This document shows, piece by piece, positions 1 through 12,790 of a stretch of 64,000 nucleotides of DNA. The DNA comes from Sphagnum magellanicum (taxonomy: Eukaryota > Streptophyta > Sphagnopsida > Sphagnales > Sphagnaceae): positions 15,245,666 to 15,309,665 of the forward strand of contig CM038919.1 of NCBI GenBank assembly GCA_021904315.1, in the 5' to 3' direction. The position numbers and the translations under genes were made by a program. The notes beneath the pieces were generated by a model. The model was not told where the DNA came from. It made no database searches and worked only from the letters and a program-made list of their open reading frames with translations. Position 1 is the first letter of the stretch; each line of letters starts with the position of its first letter.

Positions 1-1370
1 CAAAAGCTTCAATCTCTATCCCTTATATATTTGAAAGAAAGAAATGAATGAATAATCAACTACATTCATCTACATCTATTCCCCATGTAACAGACTAATC
101 AAATGCCACTTATAACTTTTCATCCTTCTATGAATAAATTTTATATTATTTGAAGTCTAAGATTTGGTCAAGTCCATATACTTGACCTTTTGTTATTACA
201 AACCCAAAATAGTTATCTAAATTATTCATAATCAATCCTTATGCCCTTAGTCAAAAGATTCTCCTTATAGGACCCATGAGACTCATTATTTATTCCCCAT
301 TTTTATCCATACTATTATCGCAAACAATAATACCATTATTTACAATTACAAATAATTATTTTATTGTTACAGACCCAATGTTTACATGCGATGTCAATGT
401 TATACAATCTACCCACTGCAGTGGGTAAGTAAGACCTTATTGTAGGTCTTTGTGTAGTGATTTATGCCAGAAAAGGCCTTTAGAAAAGGTGATCTGAGGT
501 CCTTGCCGCCTCGCCTCAACACCCATTTCATGAAGGCCTTCAAACTGTGAACTTTTCCTTCACTTCAAACCCAAGTCATTAAATTTACTTGAATTGTAAC
601 AAGCTTTGAGAGAATTCTTAATGTATTTATAGGGCAGATTACATTTAGTAATCAGGCTTAAAAGAAGAGCCCTAGGGCAGAGGGTGTGAAAGAGCCTTAG
701 AGTGGAGGGTGTGAGATTGTAAGATTCCTAGGGTGCAGGATGTAAGCCAATAAGATCTTTGGAACATAATTTAAAAAGAAAAGAACCATTGATTACCTCG
801 GGCATTAGGCTCCGCCCTGGTGCTCACACAATAATTCCCTGATAGCAGGGCCTTATCCTATATTAAAGTTTTTTTGAAAAAATCAATTTCATGTACCTAT
901 CCATTTGATGGAGTCTCTTCATTCACAACCCTATTCAGCTCTCCTATTCATCGGATGGGCTGCCTCCCAAGTTCTGTTTTTAAAAAAATTTACAATTGGT
1001 CACTTTGATTGGCCCATCAGCCAAAAACTGAATCTCAGAAGGCTTCCTAAAATAACAATTTCTATGTGAGGATGAAGTGCCTCACCCTTGGCTCCCCCTA
1101 TATAAGGGAGAATGGGAGAACATTGGGCAAAGGATTTGGGATAAATTGAGGCCCTATTAGGAACGTTGTTGTGGAATGCATTGAGAACTTGAGGAACATG
1201 ATAGGAACATAAGAATAAAAGAATTGCATCCTCACACCCCTCACCTCCAAAATGAAAAAAGATCCAACTTCTTGGGTATATGTTTATTTGTTTCATTGGC
1301 TGCATTAGACATGGTTACCACCATTTTTCCACCTCAGCTAACACCCCTTCTACAAAGCACACCATACCTA
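1..1370. other. intergenic DNA, no gene seen
   Basis: AT-rich sequence with stops in all frames and no recognisable protein. The longest open frame (1000-1305, minus) has no family resemblance and no coding-like composition. Confidence 0.6.
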
Positions 1371-1648
1371 CTGTAGTACATTTTCAGATCCGGCACTAAT
1401 TAAATCATTTTGAAAATGCTGAATTTCTTAGAATTTTTTTAAAATGCCAAAATGTAAAGAATTATTATCCTTGGATGTCAACATCTTGGGAATTAGGCTA
1501 GGTCTCATTCTATTATAGCTTTTATCTAGAGAAGCTGCCTATATTTATTGCCGAAATTCCATAAATGATTAAATTTACTGCCAAAATGGATTTTAAAAAT
1601 AAAATAATTATTCAGCACCAAGGTGCTGAATCTGAAAAGGTACTACAG
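1371..1648. mobile_element. MITE with about 26-bp terminal inverted repeats
   Basis: The left end begins CTGTAGTACATTTTCAGAT and the right end is its near reverse complement, ending ATCTGAAAAGGTACTACAG. The arms pair over about 26 bp with a few mismatches. TA sits immediately outside both ends, which would fit a TA target duplication as in Tc1/mariner (Stowaway-like) MITEs. The element is about 278 bp and AT-rich inside, with no coding potential. A perfect 10-bp palindromic stem (1610-1619 with 1622-1631) lies just inside the right arm. The superfamily assignment is inference; the inverted repeat is directly visible. Confidence 0.6.
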
Positions 1649-4600
1649 TATTCAGCCTCCTCTAGTTATCCCAAACCCTAGGCATTTTTCAAAGATTTAG
1701 ACCTTTTTCACCTTCAATACTTAATAATTGAAAATTTCTTGCAATAGCATTTCAAAATGTAATGCAAACTGATAAATCTATAGGAAATTATAACACATTT
1801 ATTTGATTTTGTACAACATTAGATCATAGATGCCAAGAAATGGTGCAGAAATCTCTTTAGGACTATTGGCTTACAATTTAACACAACAAGGTCACCGAAT
1901 CACAACATAACATCTCCATTCCACCTTGACCTACAGTATTCACAGAATATTTGTTGCCTATATTAAAGTTATCGGTAAAGTCACCCTCTCTTTCACCCCC
2001 CATCCCCTCTTTCAGTGGTATCCGCAAAGTAAGGAAATTTTATTAAATCCCAGTATGAAATGCATATAATGCACAAGGTTCAAGACTAATTATAATAGTT
2101 TTATACGTAGGAGCAGTGACAATATATCTAGCAGCAGTGGAGGCGCGGAGGAAAAAGGAAAGAGGGGATGAAACTCAGTTTACCACCAAAATTGGTGGAA
2201 AGACTAGTTTGGGTCCCAATTATTTCATTTTGTAAAATTTCATTCCCAGTTGCGCATTTGAGGTTCTATTCTCGCCTCTTAATCGCCTGACTTTGTGGAT
2301 AACTTTATTGTACAATAAAAAACGAAAAAAAATTCGCTCAATTTTGTGATGCAGCAGAGGTGGTGATCAACCATAAGTTGATTTAGTCAAATTTTGCTAT
2401 TAAAAAATGAAAGAAAGAAATCCCTATATAGTTCAGACTACCTACTTAAACAATGTATACAAATATGTTGATTTAAAAAGTTTTTACAAACATTTCTAAT
2501 TCTGTCATTTTTCTCAAAAATTCATTGAATTGTGACAAAAAAATGACTTGGTTTGAAGTTTTGCACAAAAAAGAAAGGCTCACAGAACTAGCATTTTATG
2601 GATTAAATCACTAATGTATTTTCTAATAAAGGTGTAATATACACAAGGTCCATGCCCATTGGCATGATAGGTGTATATATTACATGAAATTTGCACTTCA
2701 TTGAGATCAATCGTTTGTCACATTCAGATCTCACAAACCATAGTGCACCCAGTTGTGTTATTGGTACCCTTAAAAAGCCCTCAATGGGTAGGGGTACCAA
2801 GAGCTTATTGAATTTCCAATGACACATATTGCTCAAAATTCAATATTTCATGCTCCTTAGGTCCAAAAATTGCAAAATGACCTCCATAAGATCCTACTAC
2901 TCATTGAGCACTTTCCAACGGTACCAAGAGCACACCTCAATTTCCCTAAAAAAATTATTTTTTTATTTTATTACATTTTCAATGAATTCTTTTGTTCAAT
3001 ATTCAATAACTCTTGCACCATAGGTCAAAACATTACGAAACCACCTTGGTGCTACATACTACAGAATGGACCTGTTCCATCTGGGAACATGGCTAGTCAG
3101 TTCAGGTGAGTGAGAGACATTCTGCAAGGTAGTGATGGGTCTCTACCAGTGCCTGTTCCAAAACATAACATTTTACACCATTGATTTTTATTACTACCCT
3201 TTCATTCTCATCTGCTCGGGAACTTCCAAAAGTGGAACTGGAAGACCAATCCCATCTTACCTAGGGAAATACCTACAAAAACAAACAAGAATAATAAGAC
3301 CCCCCAAAACCGTTATACAAAATTGCAGTATTCTTCATTTTGTTTTTTTGGAGACCCTGCAAAATCAACATTGGATTCCGAAAACTGATATTTGCTTCCT
3401 CTGCCAAAGACATGTTTGAGAAAAAGTCTATCATGTTCCGTACTCAAGTATACTTTGCTCGGGTTGTTCGGGTTCATTTCTGGTTTGTGAAGGGGGGTCA
3501 TCCTTTTCAGGCATGCAAGTCAATTATGTGAATCTCTTCCAAATATGCATCCAGCAATCTACTGATGGCTCCAGCCTTGCCTGACCAAACTCCTTAGAGG
3601 CACATTCCTCCACAAGAGTTTCGTGGGATTAACCTAACCTCCAATGAACCTCAATTTGGCATTAATGTGGGGGCAAAGTTGGTGATGAATAAATTTAAGA
3701 ATCAAAATCCTTCTCAGCCAATGAGGAGATGCAGCATGCACTCCCAGATGTGAGTTTCTTTTCTATTTTGGGTCATTGGTGGTTTTTTGTGTCATGGCAC
3801 ACTTCTGTTTTGGTTCAGTTTGCAAGGTGGTTGTGAAGGTTCAAAAACAATTTTATTCTTTTCACTCACATGGGTGAACCACATGGAAAGAACACTATAC
3901 ACAAACATTTGTTTTTTTGAGTCTGCAAGGTGGTTGTGAAGGTCCAAATAGAGTTTTATTCTTAGCACTTGCCTCAGTTGGCGACATGTACAGGGTACTA
4001 AAGGTCAACTTTTTTTGTTTTGGTTTAGTCTGAAAAGACTATTTGATTTTTTGAGAATCACAATTATAAATCCTAACGAACTGCCGCAATAACCTTGAGG
4101 GGGTTGTCCTGTTCCTAATAGGCACCCAACACTGGTAGGAACCTTTCATCCAATGGATTAACCATTTTGTGGTCAATTAATCTGAATATAATATCAGCTA
4201 AACCAAGAAATCCAATAGGTAGTCCAATCACTATGGAGGGTGTTAAGAAATGGAGTGCTTGGTATTTTTCACCCAATCACAGCATCTGGTCTGAAAATGT
4301 AGGAATTGTTTCTCTACTTATACATTGCAAAATTTAAATCTCAAAAACTCTCAATGTTCGAACTTGGAACACCTATTGTGAGTTAAAATTGTCCAAATGT
4401 CTACTTTTATAAATTGTTGAATGGTGGACTGGTAGATAGCCCAAGGTTGCACTCATTAAGCATGCTTTATAGGGATTAAAGAGGCCACCTTTATGATTCT
4501 AGATACTAGATAGTCACTAGTTGATGGTTGAATTATGAATAACTAGTTTCAAATGCAACTTCATTGTCAACTTTTTCATATTTATAATTTGGAAACCATG

Positions 4601-5976
4601 GGAAACAAGAATGTGGAATGAAGATCATGTTCTAAATAAGGCACCATCATGAAAGGGTGATATGAAAGCGGGAAGATATGCAACCAGTGATGATTGAAGT
4701 GAATATGTGGAAACTTGAGGGAAGGTGCACAAAAGTTGGAAAAGAGTGAAGATCAACAGGTTGGATGGTTGAAAGAAAATAAACAAGGGAGAGGAAGCAT
4801 GTTTTTGACATTGGTTTAGAGACATGGAATTATGCCGACGAGCCTGAAACCAGTGGCATTTCTGGAATAGTTGATGCAATTTGAGAATTTAATGTTGACT
4901 AGTGTGGCCTATGCCGTTGGCCCAAGTGCTACCACGTCCTCAACTGATTTTTCGTTCCAAAACCTGGTTTTTTGGAATTTATTTGAATTTTCAGCCACAG
5001 AAATCACTTAAAAATTAATCTCTCCCACATTCTGAATCCAAATCTTACCAAATAAATTTCATTAAATCCTGCTCATCAGGATCTTTCCAACAACACCAAA
5101 GGCACATTTCAATTCCTCCGAAATTTTCAGCTACGATTTAATTTAATTTTCAGTGAAAAAATATTCAATATTCAAAAACTTTTGCACCGCAAGTCCAAAT
5201 ATCATGGAACCAAGCCCATCCACCCTTCCTCATCAAGAGCTTTCCAAAGACACCAAGAACGCGATCTGAAGCATCCCGGTTCAGTGGATCTCATACCTAC
5301 AAAACAAAACAAACTACCTTCCTTCATAGATAGATGTTGATGTAAATTTGAGGAAATTTCAAAATTTGACAATGTTGATAAATTTTTTGACCTTACTAAT
5401 ATGGAGGGTAATACCCTTTGTCTTGATTGATCACTGCTTGCAAACCCAACTGAATTGAATGAAGATCTTTCTACATTTGTCCAAGATTCACACCTTCAAA
5501 CATGGAGGCAGTTTTGTTCAATGAGACCAGATTGCAACAAACACATTTTTGCCCAGAAAATTCCAATGCTCAGTCTTATGCACTTTCTTTGTTCTTTTAT
5601 TCTGTCATTTGAATCTAAAACACATAGAACCTTGAACCTAGAAGAACAGACGACTTATTGGCATAAGCAAGAATTAGTGGTTTGATAGGCTTCACATGTG
5701 AATCTAATGGTCCTCACTAGATAGCACAATTGAAGATGCCAATTAAAAAGAAGATGCAATCTATCCACAATGCAAGAAAGGGGTTGCACCTTTCTGGCAT
5801 TTTTGAGGTTATGTTTTCTATTCATCATCCGCCCATGATGATTAAACAGTCCATTTCAAAGTTCCACAACTGGTTGAGAAAAGTACTAATTTTGACAGGA
5901 CATCTATTATCCAGCAGGTAATTTCTTTCAAAGCACATTTCTGTCACTCCATGTTAGACTCGCACTTTGAGAATGT
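1649..5976. other. intergenic DNA with weak internal repeats
   Basis: No gene is recognisable. Two segments (about 2805-3060 and 5035-5290) resemble each other around the phrases CTTTCCAA and ACCAAGA followed by ATATTCAATA and CTTTTGCACC; they look like diverged copies of one repeat. A short direct repeat, TGCAAGGTGGTTGTGAAGGT, occurs at 3821 and again 103 bp later at 3924. Small open frames here have no family features. Confidence 0.5.
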
Positions 5977-5980
5977 GACA

Positions 5981-6001
5981 ACACACACACACACACACAC
6001 A
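5981..6001. repeat. (AC)n microsatellite
   Basis: A pure AC dinucleotide run of about 21 bp. Confidence 0.95.
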
Positions 6002-6180
6002 TAAAAGTGTAAGGTAAAGGCTGAAGAGCCGGGGCAATCCCAAATAAGAGACTGCCCAAGGCAGAGTTGAAGGGCCCTTATTTCAGGAACACCTTGTTCC
6101 TCATTCCACGAAGCACTTGCAGCAAATTATTTTTGAAAATTGTTTGCAATGTGATACCCACTGGGTATAACCCAAAAAAA

Positions 6181-6214
6181 AAGTGAAATGCCTGCTGAAA
6201 CAGGCATTTCACTT
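6181..6214. repeat. perfect 14-bp hairpin
   Basis: AAGTGAAATGCCTG, a six-base loop CTGAAA, then CAGGCATTTCACTT. The stem is perfect. No gene lies next to it, so a terminator or regulatory role cannot be argued. Confidence 0.8.
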
Positions 6215-7802
6215 CTCAAGACACTGCCCTTTGTGGAGGATAAATTCTGCTGGATAATGTGCGGCCTCCAGATCTATAGAAATTTTCTGCCAGTGTTTTA
6301 TGTTATACATAACAAAATGAGTCTAATGAGTTTGGCAGGGTTTTGCATAAAATCAGTCTAACATGTGATATCCTGACAGTACCTTGACAAAGTACCAATT
6401 GACACACTACATGGACCCATCACTTTAGCAGCACCGAATAGGTCTACCAATGCTGGCTAATCGTTTTGCGGGCTCTGTGGGGAGAGTGGCAGAGGGACTC
6501 CACATCATGGCAATGATCTTATATTTTTATATTTACTAATGCTTATCCATTTATCTAATTTAGTCAAATATAATAAATTTCTGTGCAAGACAGAATACAA
6601 AACCTTCTGACACCAACAGACACTAGGAATAAAATCAACTATATAATAATAATATAAGCAATTTTCTGAGACCTTCACCATGCAAAAGACTTGAAACACC
6701 TGCTCTGCACAAGGGCTACTAGTTCAATGTTAAGCTAGAACCGCCTTGTCCTTATTACCCTCTCCTTTAGGGCAGTGAGCCCTGAGGTTACTTGTCTGCT
6801 GTACAGTTGAGGGGCCAGTGTAGTCTAGTTAATATTGATATGTCGAGAGTGGAAACATAATCCCAGTGGTGATGGTTTGGTGGTATAGCCTGTGGTATAG
6901 GATCCTTGTATTCTCATTTCAAAACTTGGAAGGCTTCATTCTTATTTGAAGAACTATATTTTGGCTTGAAATCTTCTTTGTGACTACCTAATTCAGTCAT
7001 TGTGAGTGTCATATTAGAATGCATGCATTAATCCATTTCAAAAGTTTGTTAAATTAGTGAAGCTTCAAATCCAAGATTAGGCAACATATAATTGACCTTG
7101 TATGAGCTCAATCTAAAGCACCCTTCACACCTAGTGGTAGGTGGTGCTAGGGTTTGGTGCCTAACACCAAGCTAACACCAAATATCTTGCCGATGTGGCA
7201 TAGTGGGAGATAACACCAAGATAGCATAAAAGCAAAATCCATTCACACTTGGGTATGAGTGTTTGTTTCCACCAACATGACAGTGCAAGAATGATCGTTG
7301 TCTCATCAAACTAGTTGGCGTTGCCACACCTTGAACTCGTTTCCTCACTCTCTTTTCACATTCGCATCTCTTCACATTCTTGTTTTTTCAAGTTCTTTCC
7401 ACTCTACCTTTGTTTCTTCATTTTCTTTGCACTTTCTTTTTGGTTTGTAGTTTTTTTTTCTCTCATTCAGGGTGACTTTGTATGCATTTAGATTTTTCAT
7501 TTGCTTTGTGTTTTCCTACTCCACCTTTTTTACAAATTTTTTCTACACTTTCACATCATTGAATATATATTTCTTATGTAATAGCCGTGGATGATGAAGC
7601 AATTGATGTTTTCATTTTGTCATGTCTTCTATTGCTAATTCAAATGGTGCAACAAATGTTTCAATCATCACCTACAATGTTACCATCCCTTGAAACATTG
7701 GAACAATTGTTAAGACATTCACCTTAGATTGTGAATTCTCATGTTGTTGCAATACATAATCATTGTATGTCAAAATGCTCTCAATAGCTTGACACCTGAC
7801 CT
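6215..7802. other. intergenic DNA, probably partly 5' flank of a Harbinger element
   Basis: No gene is seen. From about 7120 the sequence contains repeated AACACCAA and TAACACCAAG words that may belong to the end of the following Harbinger element. The terminal inverted repeat itself was not identified. Confidence 0.4.
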
Positions 7803-8868
7803 TGGTTTGTGCATGAAACCCATAAGCATTACTTGGTTTTCCACTTTCTTTTTACTAAGTTTGATGACAAAAGATGGGTAGAAAATTTTCATATGACCAA
7901 AGCCACATTATTCCACATTGTAGCAAATTTGAAACCCATCATAGGAAAGCAAGATACCAACTATAGGAAAATTGTTCCTATAGAAATTTGTGTATGTTGT
8001 GTAATGTACAAACTAACTTTCTGGTTCCTATTGAACTTTTTGCAATGGGGAAATCCATAGTTTCCCTCATTTTTCATGAATTTGTTTATGCAATCAATCA
8101 AGTTTATAGTGGTTTGATGAAGTGGCTTGAAGGACCAACAATGACACTTGTCATGGAATTTTTTTAAATGGTGTGGTTTATTCAATGTGGTGGGTGTTGT
8201 TGATGGCACCCATATATCCAATGCAAGATCACAAAGAGTTCATGCTGCAGATTATTACCATAAAATTGGTAGATATTCTATAGTCGCACAAGCCGTGGTC
8301 GATTATAATAAAAGGTTCAAATATGTTTTTGTTGGGCTCCCAGGTTAAGTTAATGGTTCTAGGGTTTTTTGTAAATTTGGTGTGTATAGAAAAGGCACAA
8401 CATATGGGTTTGTTTGACATTATTAGAGGTTCCCAACATGGATTTCCCCATTACATATTAAGAGATAAAGGGTATCCACTAATATCATGGATAATGACAC
8501 CATTCAAGGAAGATGCTAACCATACAATTCTAAAATTCTTGTATAACAAAAAACACAAGAGAAGTCAAAGTGTTGTGCAAAATTCTTTTGGGATCTTGAA
8601 AATAACCTTAAGAGAATTATTAGGGAAGTCTAAATTGGGTGTCACTTTCTTGCTTGATGTATTCATCTCTTGTTGTCTACTACATCATCTATTGCGATTT
8701 GAAGTTGAATCCAACATTGAGAGGTTGATGCGAGTCATCAACCAAGATTTGCAAACAAGTAAAAGAGGAGGGGATGATGTTAATGTTCCACACATATTCA
8801 TTGAACTTGGTGATCATGAACAAACGAATAAAGTTGAAAAACAAAAGCAAGTTGGAGATGCAAAATGA
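7803..8868 (+). pseudogene. PIF/Harbinger transposase (DDE_4 nuclease), decayed
   Basis: Three successive reading frames match the order of a plant PIF/Harbinger transposase. At 7809-8060 is the N-terminal part (FTKFDDKRWVENFHMTKATL). At 8148-8348 is the first catalytic block VVDGTHI (Asp at 8202-8204), followed by DYYHKIGRYSIVAQAVVDYN. At 8323-8868 is the second block LRDKGYPL (Asp at 8464-8466) and then SVVQNSFGILK. The family normally has Glu in the last block (VVENAFG type); here codon 8578-8580 is CAA, Gln. There is at least one frameshift near 8345 and others around 8060-8150. Intact members carry out cut-and-paste transposition in the nucleus. The copy is inactive by frameshift and by loss of the catalytic Glu. 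Confidence 0.85.
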
Positions 8869-10571
8869 TGAGAATTATGCAATTTTCTTGGAAGACAAAA
8901 AAAATTCTAATCAATTCATGCAAGTATGACCTTTGACCATCCTCCTTTCTCAAAATTTGATAGCAATTTTCATTTCAACCTGCAAGCTTCTATCTACATT
9001 AATATCTTATGTAGTTCAATGTTTGTAAATTGAATCTTGTTCATTATTGATTAGACATCAAAATTGTGTTACATGTTGAGTCAATGTAATTCACCTTTCT
9101 ACATTCAATGTTGTTTGTCATTGATTACATCATCTCTTTGTGCTCTTTACTTTATTGAATTGTTTACAACTATTCAATGCCCATGAGCTTCACTTGGTGG
9201 AATTTCATGGAATTGCATGTTAATTGCATGTGTAGGCATTCTATCCCATGCCAACACCATGGTCATGGGTGTTGGCAAGCTACAATCTACACAATTTTTA
9301 GCAAATACTATATATAATATCGAAAGTAGCAACACATAAGATTTCATTCACTTTAAATAATTTTAAAGATCACATATAAATGATTTGGGCTTCAAAATTA
9401 AAAGAAGTCACAATAATTATGAATATGAAATTGAGACATCATTGTACATTTTTGTAAATGTACACCAATAATTCAAATTTTTTTAAAAAAAATCCTTATT
9501 TGACAACAATTTTCCATTTTTAAAAAAATTCAAAACTTCATCTTACTTTTGTCAAATGGTTAAAAAACACTTAACCCAAATAAATCTTCAATGGAAGAAC
9601 ATTTTCATACCATAATGTACTAATGAACATTTTTAAATCATTTTATTTAAATTCCATGACCTTCAAAAAAATTGAAAACTTTGATGGGAAAGATTTTTCT
9701 TTATGGTTTCTTTGATGTATGTGTAAAATTTCTTGGAAATTTTATTATTAAATGTAGTACTTTCTAGTCCTTTTGTTGGAATTATAGAAATGTGACATGG
9801 TTCTCCAAATCAAAATAATACTTTATTGGACTATATTATCATTCATATGTGCATTGATTTCACAACATAATGCTAGATTGAAATATGAACCATCATCTTA
9901 CAAAATTTTAGTGAAAATTATTTTCCAAATTTCCACCATGATGCATGAAACTTGAATAGGTATTGAAAATTGTCAAATTGTGAGAGTTTTTTGTGTAGAC
10001 CATAACTTGCCAACACCCTCATAACCTATGTCAACCTTATGATTTTTTTAACCATATTCATTTGGGTCTCATACGATAGCTTTGTTTTTTTCTTTGAAAT
10101 AATCAAATTGCTTTTCCAATATAACCTTTAGGGCCTTTGAACTTTTATCTTCAGTGTAGTCTATTGAATCCACTAACATTTGACAACACTTTTGTGCATA
10201 AACAAATATGTTCATTTGACACCATTGTTCCCACTTGTATAAAATCCTTTAGCACTAACACTAATGTTACGAGTTCTATTCACTAAACTTGTTGTGTGAG
10301 ACTTGTGCACTAAGATGGTTAGAGTTTGTACTAAAGGTTGCATTGGTGTGTGGATTAGAGTAGGCATTAGGTTAGGTGTTGCAATAGGCATTGGGTGGAA
10401 ATTATTCATACTTTCAGTTTCATTGAATGTTCATACACAAGGAAAAGGTTGTTAAGAATATATTGTTTACCAAAATAGGGAGTAATGAATAGTTATAGAA
10501 GTTTTGAAAATAGTCCTACCAAAACCAAACAATTTGTTTACCAAACTAAAAGAGTTATCCAACTAAATTAA
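8869..10571. other. AT-rich flank; possible remnant of Harbinger ORF1 on the minus strand
   Basis: The sequence is AT-rich. A perfect inverted repeat, TGCCAACACC with GGTGTTGGCA, sits at 9249-9277. Between about 10050 and 10410 the minus strand has two overlapping frames. One is Thr/Pro-rich (10212-10409); the next contains a Lys/Glu-rich stretch (VDSIDYTEDKSSKALKVILE). Such a tail could be the second gene of the Harbinger element at 7.8-8.9 kb, which in this superfamily encodes a Myb-like protein. No DNA-binding domain is readable, so this stays tentative. Confidence 0.3.
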
Positions 10572-11281
10572 TGTCACAACCGTAGCTTTGGGCTCACAAC
10601 CAAGGCAAAGGGGTACAAGGTTACGGGCCAAGAGGAAGCTCGGGAGTCAAGGCAAAGAGGTCGCAAGGGTGCGGGCCAAGAAGAAGCCTGGAAGACACAT
10701 CACATATTTAGTGACCGAGTCAAACCCAGAAAAAGTCGGGAATTGACCCGATTTACTTGGCTGCAAAAGGTGTGCGACATACCTTTGGAAAGCTCTCGAC
10801 AAGAGCTACAACTTTGCTTCAAACCGCCTCTCGATCTGAAGTCTGTTCGCAAAGTTATGGGGTTCCAAAGTCGCGGGAGTCCCAATTGGCGCAATTTCGG
10901 GACTCCCATTCGGGAGTCCCGGGAGAAAAAAACCATTTGGATGTGGGTTCCATGGCTAGTCACAGAGTATACTATAAGGGGGAAGGTGGTGGCTTCCCCC
11001 AAGTCCGGGCCATGGTGAGTCTAGTGCGTTCGTGTTGCCCGTGGCTCGTCCTAGCACCAAAGGTGCTCCAACTATGCACTAACCACTTTGTGTGGGTTGT
11101 ATGCAAGCCCATGTGAGTGAGTGAAACTTGTCAACTCTTCCTAGTTCCATCCTGGAGCTCCAACACGCCCCTCTACCCCTCAAAATGTTGTGAGCTAAGG
11201 AACGTGCCCCGATTCTTCCCTCTTCCATTGTCTTCTACTTGGACTCACATTTGAGTCTTTCAAGGAGTTGGGAGTGCGTCA
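10572..11281. mobile_element. solo LTR with ATTAA target duplication
   Basis: The segment begins TGTCACAACC and ends GTGCGTCA (TG...CA, as in LTRs). It is bounded by identical 5-bp direct repeats, ATTAA at 10567-10571 and 11282-11286. Length is 710 bp. It contains a TATA-like promoter core (GAGTATACTATAAG, about 10966) followed by GGTGGCTTCCCCC. The same core occurs in the second solo LTR at 56194-57022. No retroviral-type coding domains flank it, so the element has been reduced to one LTR, presumably by LTR-LTR recombination. Open frames inside it (for example 10743-11116) are not genes. Confidence 0.9.
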
Positions 11282-11286
11282 ATTAA

Positions 11287-12239
11287 AGTAAACACCTTAC
11301 TAATATTTAGCAGGGTACTATTCGACAAGGCCCTACCAAATTCAATTGTCATCACTATTACCTATCGAACTTATGGGGCTATCGAAATGATGAAGGCTTT
11401 AATAATTTGAAGGTTTGCAGAATCAAGAAAGAGAATGTAGATATAAGGGGCAAAGAGTAGTTTTTACTAAACAACCTAGAATGAAAGATGTTTTATATTC
11501 AAATTTGATAATACACACTACATTAATTCCTTGTTTGATGATGTCTTTGCATGCATGTTCCCATTTTTACATTGTTTGTTAATATCAGATTGTAGCCTTG
11601 TAATATGTTTTAACTACTTGAATATGTGGTATTGTCTGTAGCTTGGTAGACAAGAACCCAGTAGCAATGTTAAACTTAATTCTCATCAAAAACATTGCTA
11701 ACATCTGGCAACCATGTTGGGGATATGTGTCGTTAATAGAGGTGAAGTCATTGGCACTGGTCCATGTGGAAAAAAAATCCCATAAACATCCAACTAGTAT
11801 CCTCTTCACATTTTTTTGTTGTATGAATTGCATGTTGGCTAATGGGGTCATTCCCATGTAGATGGTTTTCATTTTTCATATCATTGAAATCAATTAGGTT
11901 TTGAACATTCAAGCCAATGAGTAGATATGATCATTCTTGTTCATGATGTCACGAACATGTGGTGGGTTAAAGATTGGTCAATATCTCTAGAACTCTAGCA
12001 TCATATCATATATGCTCCTATTGGGAAAAAAAGACGATTCATTACATTCTTGTCTTGAACCAAGGTTGTCAAAACAGCCATGATGCACCCATTTTGTGTT
12101 GAGCATCACGTCGGCATTTGTCTTGACATGTCTGTGACATCCATTAAGACTAACACATGGAAAATTTTCATTATATTTGGGTTGCCCCCATTCTGCAAGG
12201 TGAAAAAAAATAGATTTAGTTGCCACACAATTGGTGATT
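11287..12239. other. intergenic DNA, no gene seen
   Basis: Short open frames on both strands (11585-11872, 11643-11861, 11987-12262) overlap antisense to each other and show no domain. Confidence 0.5.
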
Positions 12240-12740
12240 GAAAACAAATTTGATTGCCACAACTTTCAGTTGCCATAGTTGGGTGATCGAATTTTTTTCA
12301 GGTTGGCCAAAAAATTATGGGAATGCCCAAAATGTTTTTAGTTGTTCAATCAATAATGGCCATCAATCCAACGACTTTTTTTTTTTTTTTTTTGATCACT
12401 ACCTAAAAAAACTTTGGGCATTGCCCAAAAAATTCAATTGCCAACTTGGGTCATCGAAAAAATTCAGCCAATAGTCAACGATTAAAGGCCACCGAAAATT
12501 TTCAATTGCCCAAGTTAATGACTGAAAATTTGGTGATTGTATTTTTCGAGCATTTCTTGAAAAAATCAAGCAACAATTAATTTTTTTGAAGCTATTGGAT
12601 CGATGGCCATTCTTGATCGAACGACCAATTTTTTTGGGCAATTCCTAATTATTTTATTCAGGCAGCCAACTATGGTGACCGAAAGTGGGTGACCGAAATT
12701 TTTTAATCGCCCACTATGGTGACCAAAAGTTAATGACCAA
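12240..12740. mobile_element. foldback (long inverted repeat) element
   Basis: The left half (12270-12395) and the reverse complement of the right half (12590-12690) align over more than 100 bp with small gaps. Shared words in order are CCATAGTTGG, GAAT, GCCCAAAA, AATGGCCATC and ATCCAA. The block CAATCAATAATGGCCATCAA at about 12350 pairs with TTGGATCGATGGCCATTCTT at about 12597. The centre lies near 12487. Outer words (CAGTTGCCACA, TGGTGACC) suggest that weaker pairing continues to about 12190 and 12790. There is no coding potential. A run of about 19 T (12370-12388) interrupts the left arm. This is a non-autonomous foldback or MITE-like element. Confidence 0.7.
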
Positions 12741-12790
12741 ATTTATTGTTTCAGTTGCCACAACGTTTATGACAATCAAATAACGTTATA

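Noticed and set aside
10743..11116. Overlapping open frames of 91-119 residues
   Set aside because: They lie wholly inside the solo LTR and show no gag or pol similarity.
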